In this document: positions 10,556-21,106 of the stretch, in pieces
How positions within the stretch are numbered: position 1 is the stretch's first letter
Layout of the letters: each line of letters starts with the position of its first letter
Assembly (NCBI GenBank): GCA_963675135.1
Contig: OY776132.1
Location: 8,370,001-8,434,000 of the forward strand
DNA: 64,000 nucleotides
Direction: 5' to 3'
DNA from: Galeopsis tetrahit
Taxonomy: Eukaryota; Streptophyta; Magnoliopsida; Lamiales; Lamiaceae
Program-made: the position numbers and the translations under genes
Notes under the pieces: model-generated
Databases searched by the model: none
Seen by the model: only the letters and a program-made list of their open reading frames with translations
What the model was told of the DNA's origin: nothing

Positions 10556-11020
10556 TACTAAATAAGTACGAATAAAAGAAGAAAAGAGGGATAGCTAGGT
10601 TACCTTGGTCGGGGAGACTATGGAATCAGTCGGAGTGACCGGTGACGATGAGACCCGGAATGAAGAACGCCTGAAGAACAGATGGAGAGGACGAGAGATT
10701 TTTGGGAAGAAATGAAATTCAAAAGAAAAAGGGTGGAGAAAAGAAAAGGGACGGTTGCGTGAAGTAAATGAGAGGAAATGTGGGGTAGAATCGAGGATTT
10801 TCCTCGTGAGAATAACAAAGGAGAGAGAAAAGCGATCGCGTGAGGCCCACGCGCGGAAGCCGAAAAGTCTCCCAAGTTGGAGGCGGGAAAAGCCTTCAAA
10901 GAAGGTCATGTTTTGAAACTTCCTCTCCGAAGCAAGAATGATACACGTCTCTCCAGGAAGACCTTTGTACCAGGTTCTTGGAAATTTTTCTACTCTCACA
11001 AAAGATGCTCTCCTTTTACG

Positions 11021-11038
11021 AGAGTAGGGGGGAGTAGA
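11021..11038 (+). other. Polypurine tract of the Tat element
   Basis: AGAGTAGGGGGGAGTAGA ends immediately before the 3' LTR, the expected position for plus-strand priming. Confidence 0.85.
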
Positions 11039-11764
11039 TGATGCGGCCTAAAAATGTCACCTAATAAGGAGTCGACACGTGTATAAAAGATAAGGTCGAA
11101 ATGGAAGGATTGGATTATTTAATACCCTCTCGATAAGGAATCCTCTCTAGAGGTCTCTCTGGAGGGAGCTCCGCCTGGAGAGGAGTATCAGAAAGAATCA
11201 GTCTTAATATGAAGTCGTGGACCGTAAATATAGAGGACTTCCGCCCTTTCCGGTCTAGGCTGGATAAAAGGAAGACCTTGTCCTCCTTTATCTTAGGAAA
11301 CGAAGTCCACCAAGAGGGAGGATCACCGAGTCTTCAGGGAGTGGAGAGAAAGGAGAACTTCGTCCACTCAGCAGGGCCGAGTCTGACGGGCCGCTCCGAA
11401 ATAAGAGGAAGGTTTGACTTCCTCTCCAGAAGGTATCTCTATAAATAGGTAAATTCGAGGAGATTTCCAGGTTAGACATTCTTATACTACAAACTTGAGA
11501 TACTAAACACGAAATACCTTTCTGAGATTCTTTGAGAACTATTTTGATACATCAAGGATCTTGAGATCCTTGGAAGATATTGATAAGCCCTATACTGACT
11601 TAGGCATCGGAGTGTCCACACCGGGCCCCCCTCCGGTGTGTTCTTTGCAGGTTCTTGAAGATTTCGAGTAAAGGCAGCATACTTGGAGTGATTGTACGTG
11701 TTCGAAGAGTGGGACATCCAATCCGGAGGACACGTAATCCTCTCGTGCAAATTTTGGCACATCA
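11039..11764 (+). repeat. 3' LTR of the Tat retrotransposon
   Basis: 726 bp, TG...CA, nearly identical to the 5' LTR. It is followed by target duplication ATATT at 11765-11769. Confidence 0.95.
11440..11447 (+). promoter_or_regulatory. TATA box of the 3' LTR
   Basis: TATAAATA at the position equivalent to the 5' LTR box. It could drive readout transcription into the flanking repeat. Confidence 0.6.
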
Positions 11765-11769
11765 ATATT

Positions 11770-12451
11770 CATTGTTGTTCTGATTATTAACAACAAAATG
11801 AAGCAATTTGTTGCTAATATAGCAATGAAATATATAAATTTTGTTGCAAAAATTAATTTCAAGAAATTAGCCACGAAAATTTATATTTCATCGCAAAATA
11901 TTGGCAATGAAATATAATTTTCATTGATGTTCTGATTATTAACAACAAAATGAAGAAAATTGTTGCTAATATAGCGATGAAATATATAAATTTTGTTGCA
12001 AAAATTAATTTTAAAAAATTAGCCACGAAAATTTCTATATCATCGCAAAATCGAAAATTTCTATATCATCGCAAAATATTAGCGACGAAATATAATGTTC
12101 ATTGTTGTTTTGATTAATAACAACAAAATGAAGCAATCTGTTGCTAATATAACGATGAAATATATAAATTTTATTACAAATATTAAATCTAAGAATTTAG
12201 CGATGAAATTTTTTATTTTGTTGCAAAATATTAGCGATGAAATATAATTTTCTTTGCTATTTTAATTATTAACAACGAAATGAAGCAATTTGTTGCTAAT
12301 ATAGCGATGAAATATATAAATTTTGTTGCAAATGTTAAATCTAATAATTTAGCGACGAAAATTTATATTTCATTGCTAAAAATTGATTTTAGCGATGAAA
12401 TTTAGATTTGTCGCAAATTTTTTGTCGCTATTCCCCCTGTTTCTTGCAGTG
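11770..12451. repeat. Tandem GCGACGAAAT repeats and right end of a CACTA-like transposon
   Basis: Continuation of the ~151-bp units interrupted by the Tat insertion; anchor motifs lie near 11903, 12082 and 12233. One unit carries a 28-bp internal duplication near 12035-12070. The repeats stop at TTTCTTGCAGTG (12440-12451), whose reverse complement CACTGCAAGAAA differs by one base from the CACTACAAGAAA terminus common in plant CACTA elements. The other end and any transposase would lie left of the window. Confidence 0.65.
12440..12451 (-). repeat. CACTA-type terminal inverted repeat (one-base variant)
   Basis: CACTGCAAGAAA on the minus strand, next to subterminal GCGAC repeats. The 3-bp target duplication cannot be checked because the partner end is outside the window. 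Confidence 0.6.
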
Positions 12452-13214
12452 CCCTCCGCATTTTGCCGCACCTCCGTCATCACTTCTCTTCTCGACCTCA
12501 ACCTCAATATCCAAATCTGTAAGTTTTTTCTTCGGTTTTTTTTTTTTCAGTTATTTTGCTTTTCGTCAAAAAGAAAATCCTAAAAATCAGTTATTTTTTT
12601 TCGAATTTTTATTCATTTTCAAGATATTGGTATTTTTTTCGAAATTTGAGGCATTTTAAAATTTTGGTATATTTTTTAAGGTATAATTATATACTTTTCA
12701 ATAAAAAAATTCGAAATTTGTTGTTTTTTTGGACATTGATCGATCTAGTTTAAACTTTTATATTATGGAAAAATGTATTTTTGCTTTAACGTCTGAGTTT
12801 GCGGACTTGCTTGGTTTTATTTTATTTTTTTTGTTCGATCGAGTTTAAACTTTTATATAATGGAAAAATGTATTTTTGCTTTAACGTCTGAGTTTGCGGA
12901 CTTGCTTGGTCTTATTTTATTTTTTTTGTTCTGAAAATTGCTTGGTTTTGGATTATGTTGTTGGGTGGCGACGATTTAATTGGGTGGGTGTACTAATTAC
13001 GAGATAGTATTTTATAAATTTTAGTCAGGGGTAGAACTGACATTTCACAAGTAACTAATTTGTAAAAAAAAATCTCGGTAGGCGTCCTCATCAATCTTGT
13101 GTGTATATAAGTGTGACCTTATTTCTTTGCTGCACATGTCCGAATACATTAGGTCACAAAAGTTTGGGCCCATCAATTGGGCTTAATTCCTTAATTAATT
13201 TGGGCCTCCTAATG
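12452..13214. other. AT-rich spacer with a 96-bp tandem duplication
   Basis: No gene is seen. Two copies of a 96-bp unit starting CGATCTAGTTTAAAC / CGATCGAGTTTAAAC lie at about 12740-12835 and 12836-12931. A short GC-richer stretch followed by GTAAGT-like sequence near 12520 may be a gene relic, but it is too short to support. Confidence 0.6.
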
Positions 13215-13223
13215 TTGGTTTTT

Positions 13224-14046
13224 GGCCACAGATAAATGCACCCCCAATTATTATGTGTTCACCCCTTATATGTATTCACCCCTCACATATGAGTTCACCC
13301 ACCTCTTATTTTCCAAAATTACCCTCCTTACTCATAAACCCTAATTTTCCTCCTACCTCACCCCTTTTTTTGGATTTCTCTTCACCATGGTTCAATTTCG
13401 CACTCACTACTCAATATATGTGTAGTGTATTTCGTTTTCGAGTTTATTTTTACAAAAATCGCATTTTGCAAAAACTCAGCACTGGTTCGCCGAGTTTTGT
13501 GAGATTTTTCGGAAAAAAATTCTACGTTATGATTCAAAACTCGGCCAAGTTTTCCACGTTATGATTCAAAACTCAGCCAACTTTTCCACATTTTGATTCA
13601 ACACTAGTTTGACGAATTTTGAATCAAAACGTGGAAAACTTGGCCGAGTTTTGAATTATAACGTGGAAAAGTTGACCGAGTTTTGATTCAAAACGTGGAA
13701 CTTTTTTCCGAAAAGTTTCACAAAACTCGGCGAACTAGTGCTGAGTTTTTGCAAAACACGATTTTTGTAAAAAAAACTCGAAAATGAAATACACTATACA
13801 TATATTCATTACAACTACACAGTCATGCAATAATACAGTCAAATAAAACAATAATAACATGAAAAATAATCAATTACAAAGAAATACTATATTTAAGAAT
13901 GCAAAAAACTATTTTTTTTTATTTATTTATGGGTTGGGGGTGAACTCAGCATACGGGGGTAGTATAGTCTTTTTACTTATTGATTTAAAATATAAATTGG
14001 GGTTGGGGTGAACACATAATATATTGGGGGTCATTTATCCGTGGCC
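13224..14046. mobile_element. Foldback MULE-type MITE with 9-bp TSD
   Basis: 823 bp flanked by perfect 9-bp duplications TTGGTTTTT (13215-13223 and 14047-14055). The ends are GGCCACAGATAAATG and its near-perfect inverse. The inverted arms continue inward: 13423-13590 folds back on about 13620-13800, so most of the element can form one long hairpin. The arms carry repeated TTCACCCC and CAAAACTCGGCC motifs. It has no coding capacity. The 9-bp TSD assigns it to the Mutator-like superfamily. Confidence 0.88.
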
Positions 14047-14115
14047 TTGGTTTTTTGGGGTCTGGCTATATACCCATCCAGCTTTTTTAAGTATACTACC
14101 CCTCCCTATTTATTA

Positions 14116-14356
14116 CTCCCTCTGTCCCTTGATTTTATGCACACTTTTCTTAACGGGCGTTCCAACATTTTTTGCACACTCCAAAAAATGAAACAATAAT
14201 ACCCCTCCTTTATTTTACATTTAATCAAATCTCTTTCACTTTAATCAATGAATTATCAATGATACCCCTACTTTATTTACCTTACACATCACTTTATTCC
14301 ATTTTCTTAATCTCCGTGCCGGTCAAAGTGTGCATAAAATCCTGGGACAGAGGGAG
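14116..14356. mobile_element. Stowaway-like MITE (241 bp)
   Basis: CTCCCTCTGTCC at the left and its inverse GGACAGAGGGAG at the right, flanked by TA dinucleotides. This is the classical Stowaway (Tc1/mariner) terminus. Non-coding. Confidence 0.88.
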
Positions 14357-14767
14357 TAATTTAATAATCATGTAAAATACCTTTATACTAAAATGATCAT
14401 AATAAATACACTTCCCCTCCACTTTTCAACCCTAAACTCTAATCCTAATTAATCTAACCCTAATTGAAGTTGCAACCGCCGCTGCCATTTTCGACATCAA
14501 ACATCATTCAAACCAAAAAAAAATATTATAATTTTCGACACATCAGGGTCGACCATATACATTCTCGTAGACAAATTGTTGTCGATGAGAGTGTATATGG
14601 CCAATAAAAAAAATTATCAATATTTCAGTATATACGGAAACACCGTGGTATAACCATTTATTCATATCGTTATCGTACCTAAATTTTCAATAATTTTGAC
14701 TTTTTTCTTTTATACGTAATATATATATATATCTTCATAAACCCCACCCTCAAAATATACTCTTATA
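14357..14767. other. Spacer with a miRNA-like foldback
   Basis: No gene is seen. 14551-14602 forms an imperfect 24-bp stem around a short loop (GACCATATACATTCTCGTAG against GTGTATATGGCC). This could be a decayed MITE or a small hairpin RNA. Confidence 0.4.
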
Positions 14768-14962
14768 TTCCCTCCGTTCAGCTACCCAACTTTCCTTTTT
14801 CATTTGTTCCAATAAAAGCTACACATTCCTTATTTGGAAAATTACTTACTCTTACATTTCATTATATTATTCTCTTTCCATCACATCACCTCTAATACAT
14901 CTACTTATTCTATTATATTTTTTAACCTCCGTGCCTAAAGTTCTTAGAGGAGACGGAGGGAG
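14768..14962. mobile_element. Stowaway-like MITE (195 bp)
   Basis: TTCCCTCCGTTC... to ...GACGGAGGGAG with TA on both sides. Non-coding. Confidence 0.8.
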
Positions 14963-15508
14963 TATATAGATAGAGAGAGAGGGACTTTTCTTAATTTCTT
15001 CTGTTTTCCATTCATTTTTTAAATAAAATTGAATTGATCAACTTCAAAATTTAATTGCTAGAACACCTATCTCGTAAGGATCTACAACTTGACTTCAAAT
15101 TGGTCAAAATATTCATAGTATAAAAGTAATTCAGCATAATTATATATAACTGGTTTGCATACTAAAAATTCGAAATATATATTGTATTGCACCTAATATT
15201 AATTAAAAAAAAATGGTCCACAAAACATTTGAAACGCGATGCATAGAACATTTCTCCACAAGAATAAAGGTAAAAATTCCTTTTCTCCACAAGAATAAAG
15301 GTAAAAAAAATAAAAGTATAAATTAATATAGCTAGAAAACAAAGTATCAAAATAAAGTAGTGCAGAGAAAATTAAAATACACAATCTTCCTGGAAGATAG
15401 GACATATAAATTAATTATTTCTTCATATAGTTTGTCTTTACCTACTTTCAATAAAAGTTAAATTAATTTATTTTTAAATTCAAAACCTTAAACATATGGA
15501 GTTTATAT
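14963..15508. other. AT-rich spacer
   Basis: No gene is seen. It contains a direct repeat of about 30 bp around TTCTCCACAAGAATAAAGG (near 15250 and 15284). Confidence 0.5.
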
Positions 15509-15920
15509 TATTAGGCATATAATATAAATTAAATATGTATTTATCTATTTATACTCCCTCCTTCCCACATGAATTTGCACACTTTCTATATAAATTGATG
15601 TCCCATACCAATTTGCACATTCCATAAAAGGAAATATATTCATAAACCCCACCCTCAAAATATACTCTTATTTACCCATATGTCATTACTTTTCCACACT
15701 CAATCTACTTTTTACTTTACTTTATTCATAAAACTTTACAAAACTACCCCTCAAAACATCACTCATTACATCTTTTCTTACACATTTCTTAAATAACTCT
15801 TCTTTACATATAGTTTATATTTGATTTAAATATTATCAAGATGTAATTTGTATCTATAAATACTCTCCCGTGTAAACTCCTTTATTCATTCAATAAAATT
15901 ATAATTTCATAATCTCTATA
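15509..15920 (+). repeat. 5' LTR of the Copia element, with MITE insertion
   Basis: It matches the 3' LTR at both ends (TATTAGGCATATAATATAAA... and ...AAAATTATAATTTCATAATC). From about 15552 to 15790 it contains a Stowaway-like segment beginning CTCCCTCCTTCC that has no counterpart in the 3' LTR and lacks a clear right end. Confidence 0.8.
15552..15790. mobile_element. Truncated Stowaway-like MITE in the 5' LTR
   Basis: It begins TA|CTCCCTCCTTCCCACATG. The right terminus is not found, and about 20 bp of LTR next to it are missing, so the insertion was followed by a deletion. Confidence 0.55.
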
Positions 15921-15936
15921 TGGTATTAACGAGCCT
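15921..15936 (+). other. Degenerate primer binding site (Copia)
   Basis: TGGTATTAACGAGCC directly follows the LTR. It resembles the initiator-Met tRNA site TGGTATCAGAGC with changes. Confidence 0.5.
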
Positions 15937-17076
15937 CCCGGCTCACGCCCCGATCCCACGTACACCATCCTCTACCGTCGTTCGGTTCCACCACCGAACA
16001 AACCCACGGTTCCAACCTTCGGGTTCATCTTCAACCGAGCAACAAATAGTCAATGTTCCAATCTTTCCCCCATTAATGGCTGCTTTGAGACCTCCAGTAA
16101 TAGTTGCTCCACCGCCCCGCCTTCCGACCTCCGCCGTAGTGGCCGACAACAACTACCAGCGCTCTTCCTGCTCGCTCGCATCGACCACATCAACCATCCA
16201 TGGCCTTCCTTCCGCGACCGCTGCATCTAGTCCGGTGTCGGCCATGGTTGTCGGCGCCTCCTCCACCCGCCTCAAGGGCCGAACCCCACCGACATGTCAG
16301 ATATGTCGTGCTCTCGGCCACACGATCAGAACTTGCCCGGACATCTTCGAATCAGGAACAACCCAGATTCAAAACTTACCGAGTCGACTCGGTCCTCACT
16401 CACCGAGGCAACTTGGTCCTTACTCACCAAGTAATCACACCCACCATTCTAGTAAATACAACCCATCAATTAACCACACCCACAATTCTAGTAAACACGC
16501 CCCTCCTACACAAAATCCATACACCCACTTATCCAGTAAACACACCCCCTGTCTACTCGACAGACTCAAATACCCCCTCCATTCATTGGATCCTTGACTT
16601 CGGGGCCTCTCATCATGTCACAGCTGACCTCCAAAATTTATCCATTCACTCTCCATATTTCGGGTTGGACAACGTCGTTATTGGTGATGGTAACAGTTTA
16701 AAAAAAATTCATATCGGTTCTTTATCGTTTCAAGATCTTGGTATGTTGAAATTTTCAAATGTTTTAGTTGTTCAACAAATGGTGAAGAATCTAATTTTCG
16801 TTTCAACCCTATGTCGCGATAACAATGTTAATGTCATTTTTTGTCTTTCTTCTTTTCGAGTGCAGGATGGTCGTATAAGGAGCATTCTCCTTAAAGGGGG
16901 ACGCATGGATAATCTCTATGTGTGGCCGACTCGAGCCTCCAATCCTTCACCCACAGCTTACCCTACTGAAAAACAAACGGCCTCAACTTGACATACTCGC
17001 TTAGAACATCCTTCCCTTAAAAATTTTTCACACACCTTATCTAAATTTAGCTTACCAAGTAACAATTCAAACCTAT
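15922..17076 (+). pseudogene. Copia gag remnant and protease (broken)
   Basis: The first frame (to 16597) holds only the C-terminal gag zinc knuckle CQICRALGHTIRTCP after a Pro/Ser-rich leader. The capsid domain is absent, since only about 400 bp separate the PBS and the knuckle. A frameshift moves to the frame that reads WILDFGASHHVT near 16590-16625, the protease active site with the usual DSGA changed to DFGA, followed by the GAG-pre-integrase region up to FNC at 17084. It is split there by the MULE. Confidence 0.8.
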
Positions 17077-17085
17077 TTAATTGTG

Positions 17086-18267
17086 GGGTAATACTTAGGT
17101 ACCCCCTAGTGTACCGTGCCCCCTTATTTTAATTTTAGTTTTTTATTTATATTTTATCTGCACCCGCTAATTTAATAAGTTTACCCCCAAATTATCATTT
17201 TACTACAGTTATCTACACTCGTTCATTTTATAAGTTCACCCCCAAATCATTTTTTTTACCACGGCACCCGCTCATTTTATGAGTTCGCCCTCAAATTATT
17301 TTTTACCACATTTATCAGTAATGCCTTAACCAATAATAAAATTTCACATAATCGATAATACCACAAACAATAACCAATAATACCACAATTAATAATCAAT
17401 AATACCACACCCCCCAAATTATATTTTTACCACATTTATCAATAATGTCTTAACTAATAATAAAATTTCACATAATCGGTAATACCACAAACAATAATCA
17501 ATAATACCACAATTAATAATCATTAATATTAATTCAATAGTGTATTAATAGCAATACCACCAACAATAACTAGTAATACAAATATCAATAATCAATAATA
17601 CCACTAACAAAAATAATATTTTAAAAAAAAAAAGTGAATGGAAGTGCAGATCTGGGTGTACTGAAGAAGAAAATAGGGGGAGCGCATTACCAGGCCCAAT
17701 TGAAGGGAACCCTAGCCCAATGTGAGAACACCCCTAGGTCAGCCGCTGCCTCCTGTGATTCTTAGGGTTCACTCCGACGACGCCTTTCTCCAGTGCTTCC
17801 TTCACCTGAAGCGTTCTTGTTTTGAAAGCGTTACATTGCTTGCAGTGCTCAATCACGATAGTTTTTTTTAGGCCCATTCACTGCAGCATTAGCTTCTTTT
17901 TCCGGGCGGAGTGATGGCGGCGTTAGCTAGGCGGATGGAGCTTCAGGTTGCCCTGGTAGGAGGGGCGACGGACACGGTGACGTCGGCGGCAGAATCTGTT
18001 ACAAGCTTCCTTTTTGGTGCCATTGGACAGAAATTGAATGGAAGTTTTTTCAGCGAGGAGGGCGATGTAGTACGGGGGCGTTAGCTAGGCGGGTGGAGCT
18101 CCGGGTTGCCCTGGTGGGAGCGGCGACGAAGACGGAATCTTTTACCGACTTCCTTTTTGGTGCCATTGGATAGAAATTGAATGAAAGTTTTTTAAGTGAG
18201 GAGGGCGACGTAGGAGGTGAAAATGGGTAGGGGGCACGGTACCCGCGGGTGTATACAGGTATTTGGC
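17086..18267. mobile_element. MULE-type element with captured gene-like sequence (Pack-MULE candidate)
   Basis: 1,182 bp flanked by perfect 9-bp duplications TTAATTGTG (17077-17085, 18268-18276) that interrupt the Copia ORF. Removing the element rejoins the ...NLFNCDSCK... reading. The termini GGGTAATACTTAGGTACCCC and inverse GCCAAATACCTGTATACACC are imperfect but share TACCGTGCCCCCT inward. The left half is AT-rich with TACCACAAATAATAA-type repeats. The right half (17640-18230) is GC-rich and gene-like, unlike its surroundings, with an internal ~150-bp tandem duplication (17920-18075 and 18078-18215). Confidence 0.85.
17914..18084 (+). CDS. Short ORF in the captured region of the MULE, function unknown
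   Basis: ATG at 17914 opens a 56-codon frame (MAALARRMELQVALVGGATD...) preceded by a GC-rich, UTR-like stretch with a polypyrimidine/AG context. The next ~150 bp is a diverged second copy of the same sequence without a clean frame. I do not recognise the family. It is likely a captured gene 5' fragment and may not be translated. Confidence 0.35.
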   Translation: MAALARRMELQVALVGGATDTVTSAAESVTSFLFGAIGQKLNGSFFSEEGDVVRGR

Positions 18268-18767
18268 TTAATTGTGACTCTTGTAAGTGTATCAAAAGCC
18301 ATAAACTACCTTTTAATAATTCAAGCATTATGTCTAGAGCACCTCTTGAGGTTCTTTATTCTGATGTTTGGTCGTCTCCTCTTCTATCCATTGATGGCTT
18401 CAAATATTATGTCATATTTGTTGACCACTTTAGTAAATATATGTAGATCTACCCCCTCAAACGAAATCTGATGTCCTTTCTACCTATACAACCTTTAGGC
18501 CCCTTGTTGAAAACTACTACAACACTAAAATCAAAACCCTTTACACAGACAATGGAGGAGAATTTATCTCCCTTTGCTCATATCTTCAAACCAATGGCTT
18601 ATCCCACCTCACCACCCCACCTCACACCACACCCTGAACACAATGGCATGTCTGAACGAAGACACAGACATGTCGTTGACACCGTCTTAGCCTTATTACA
18701 CCATGCCCCTCACATACTAGCCTCACGTCGTGTGTGCTGCCACCTATATTATAAATCGTCTCCCTAA
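18268..18767 (+). pseudogene. Copia integrase remnant
   Basis: It resumes the Copia frame after the MULE, with CDSCKCIKSHK (the end of the zinc region), then LEVLYSDVW, a stop after FSKYM (TGG to TAG compatible), YTDNGGEF and PEHNGMSERRHRH, so the D, D and E catalytic motifs are recognisable. Frameshifts and stops are scattered. Confidence 0.82.
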
Positions 18768-19482
18768 GGTCAATCTAAACTTGCTCTCCTCCTACGTACC
18801 AATGCCTCCTAAAATAAACCCCTAACCTCTTTAAACTTCGAGTCTTTGGTTGCTTGTGCTATCCATGGCTTCGTCCCTACACTTCCCACAAGTTACACCC
18901 TAGATCCACACCATTTGTCTTCGTTGGATACTCCCTCACCCAAAGTGCCTATTTATGCCTAGATCTATCCAACAACAAACTTTATACCTCTCAACATGTT
19001 CAATTTGTTGAGCACATCTTCCTATTTGCCAAACCTCTTTCATCTACTGATACACCCTCTGATTTAGTAGATGCACCCCTCACATCCGTTGATTTGATTA
19101 GTTCACCCAATGTTCCCCTATATACACCACCTGCTCCGCTCAACCCACCCGCTAATATGATAGATACACCCCCATACTACCTACTCTGCCCAACACACCA
19201 CCCGAACCACTAACTGCACCCCCTGCCCCTCCGAACCCGCCCGTCAACCCTATCCCACCAACACCACTCGACACACCACCTGAAACACTAAACGCACCCC
19301 CCGCACCCCCCGCACCCCTAATTCCACCCGTCACCACACCCCCAACCTACTGAATACACCCCTCAGTTCCGATCGCCTACACCCTACCCAAAATACCCCA
19401 TAACCATACCCTCGAGTCGCCAGGTGCTCCTCTACAACCACATGCACCACTATCGCCGCCTCCTGCTCAACAGAGACCCAAC
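18768..19482 (+). pseudogene. Copia linker between integrase and reverse transcriptase
   Basis: The decayed C-terminal integrase (HPRSTPFVFVGYSLTQSAYLC) is followed by a low-complexity region of Pro/Thr-rich codons (CACACCACC-type repeats, 19130-19480), typical of Copia interdomain linkers. No intact frame. Confidence 0.65.
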
Positions 19483-21099
19483 ATGGTCACACGCTCTCAA
19501 AACAGCATCTTCAAGCCCAATCCGAGGTACTGTCTTACATCAACTTTACCTTCTGATACAGAACCAAGTTGTGTTTCACAAGCTCTAAAAGATATAAGGT
19601 GGGGGGAGGCCATGTCAGCCGAGTTTGATGCACTTCTCAGAAATGGCGCTTGGGACTTGGTTCCCCATGATGAATCTCAAAACATAATTGGCTCCAAGTG
19701 GGTCTTCCGCATCAAACGTAAACCTGATGGGTCTCTCGACAAATTTAAAACATGACTTATAGCTAAAGGCTTTCATCAACGTATGGGTGTTGACTTTTCT
19801 GAAACCTTCAGTCCGGTTGTTAAATCGGCCACTGTCAGAGTTGTTCTTAGTATTGTAGTTACCCAAAACTGGCCACTTCGATAGTTTGACGTTAACAATG
19901 GTTTTCTCCATGGTTCCTTATCTGACACAGTATACATGGCCCAACCTCCCGATTTCGTTGACAAAGCATTTCCGTCCTATGTTTGCAAATTACACAAATT
20001 CATTTACGATTTGAAACAGGCTCCTCGTACTTGGTATTATGCACTTATGACGTTCTTGGAAGGAATTGGGTTTATTCACACAAAATTTGATAAGTCTTTT
20101 TTTATGTACAATAAATATAGTATTATTTTATATTTCCTTGTGTATGTTGATGATTTGATTCTCACAGGAAATTCCATTCCCTTCTTTACTCGTGTGGCTA
20201 CGAATCTTGGTTCGAAATTTTCAGTGAAAGACTTGGCCCCTCTTTCCTACTTCTTAGGTGTTGAAGTTCTTCGTACCAACATGTCTTCTTTTCTCTCTCA
20301 ACGAAAGTATGTGATTGATCTACTCACTCGATACAACATGATCACCTCCAAACCCGTTTAGACACCACTAGCCACCTCAACCCATTTTATCCTCGATGAT
20401 GGGACACCCCTTGTTGATGCGACTCAGTATCGTTAAATACTTGGCAGTCTTCAGTATCTTCAACTCACAAGACCTGACATTGCATTTGCTGTTCACAAGC
20501 TGTCCCAGTTCATGCATACTCCAACTACCACTCATTGGGGAGCTGCCAAACGTCTCCTTCGTTACTTAAATGGAACCAGAGGTGTTGGAATAACACTACG
20601 ACCGGTCACCTCCTCCTCCTTACACTGCTGCTTCACTGATGTTGATTTGACTGACAACAATGATGATTGTTCCTCTACAAGTGCTTACATTGTTTTCCTT
20701 GGTGCAAATCCTATCTTCTGGTCCTCCAAGAAACAAAAATTGATTGCTCGTTTTTCAATAGAAGCTGAGTATCGTGCTATTGCCTCTGCTACCTCTGAAG
20801 TTCAATAGTTAAAATCCTTGTTTCGTGAGTTGTGCTTCACATTCTCAGCATTGTCTGTTATCTATTGTGACAACATTGGAGCCACTTATCTCTGTTCAAA
20901 TCCTGTCTTTCACTCTCAAATGAAGCATATTGCAATCGATTTCCATTTTGTTCGAGACTTGATCAAGACATTCCAACTTAGGGTCTCACATTTCTCCTCT
21001 GCGGACCAATTTGTTGATGCCCTTACCAAGCCTCTTTCTCGACCTCGGCTACAACTACTTATGACCAAGATTGGGCTCTCTTACGACGCTCCATCTTGA
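19483..21099 (+). pseudogene. Copia reverse transcriptase and RNase H remnant
   Basis: Reads MVTRSQN..., WDLVPHDESQNIIGSKWVFR, YVDDLILTGN (RT catalytic motif, about 20150), SYFLGVEV, LTRPDIAFAVHKLSQFMH, then RNase H with IEAEYRAIA, YCDNIGA and ADQFVDALTKPLS. One frame carries the homology but is cut by stops near 19753, 19882, 20358, 20434 and 20805, most explicable by C-to-T or G-to-A changes. The catalytic Asp pair is still present. Non-functional. Confidence 0.9.
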
Positions 21100-21106
21100 G
21101 GGGGCG

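Larger units (their letters stand above)
391..11764 (+). mobile_element. Ty3/gypsy LTR retrotransposon, Tat lineage, 11.4 kb
   Basis: Two 726-bp direct LTRs flank the element, and a 5-bp target duplication ATATT lies at 386-390 and 11765-11769. Inside, in order, are a PBS, gag, protease, reverse transcriptase, a degenerate first RNase H, a second (archaeal/plant-type) RNase H, integrase without chromodomain, a long 3' region with a 120-bp tandem array, a spliced antisense ORF, and a polypurine tract. The dual RNase H and the antisense gypsy-type ORF between pol and the 3' LTR are hallmarks of the Tat (Ogre/Retand/Grande-like) lineage. The LTRs differ at about 7 positions of 726, which implies insertion within roughly the last million years under usual plant rates. 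A frame break in gag and one in the antisense gene suggest this copy is not fully autonomous. Confidence 0.95.

Noticed and set aside
10595..10999. 134-codon minus-strand ORF next to the 3' LTR
   Set aside because: No domain, Phe/Ser-rich composition, and it sits where the 5' UTR of the antisense gene would be. Its frame does not join exon 1 by a convincing intron.
19152..19337. Gly-rich minus-strand ORF (GGAGGAFSVSGGVSSG-like)
   Set aside because: Antisense of the Pro/Thr-rich Copia linker repeat; low complexity only.
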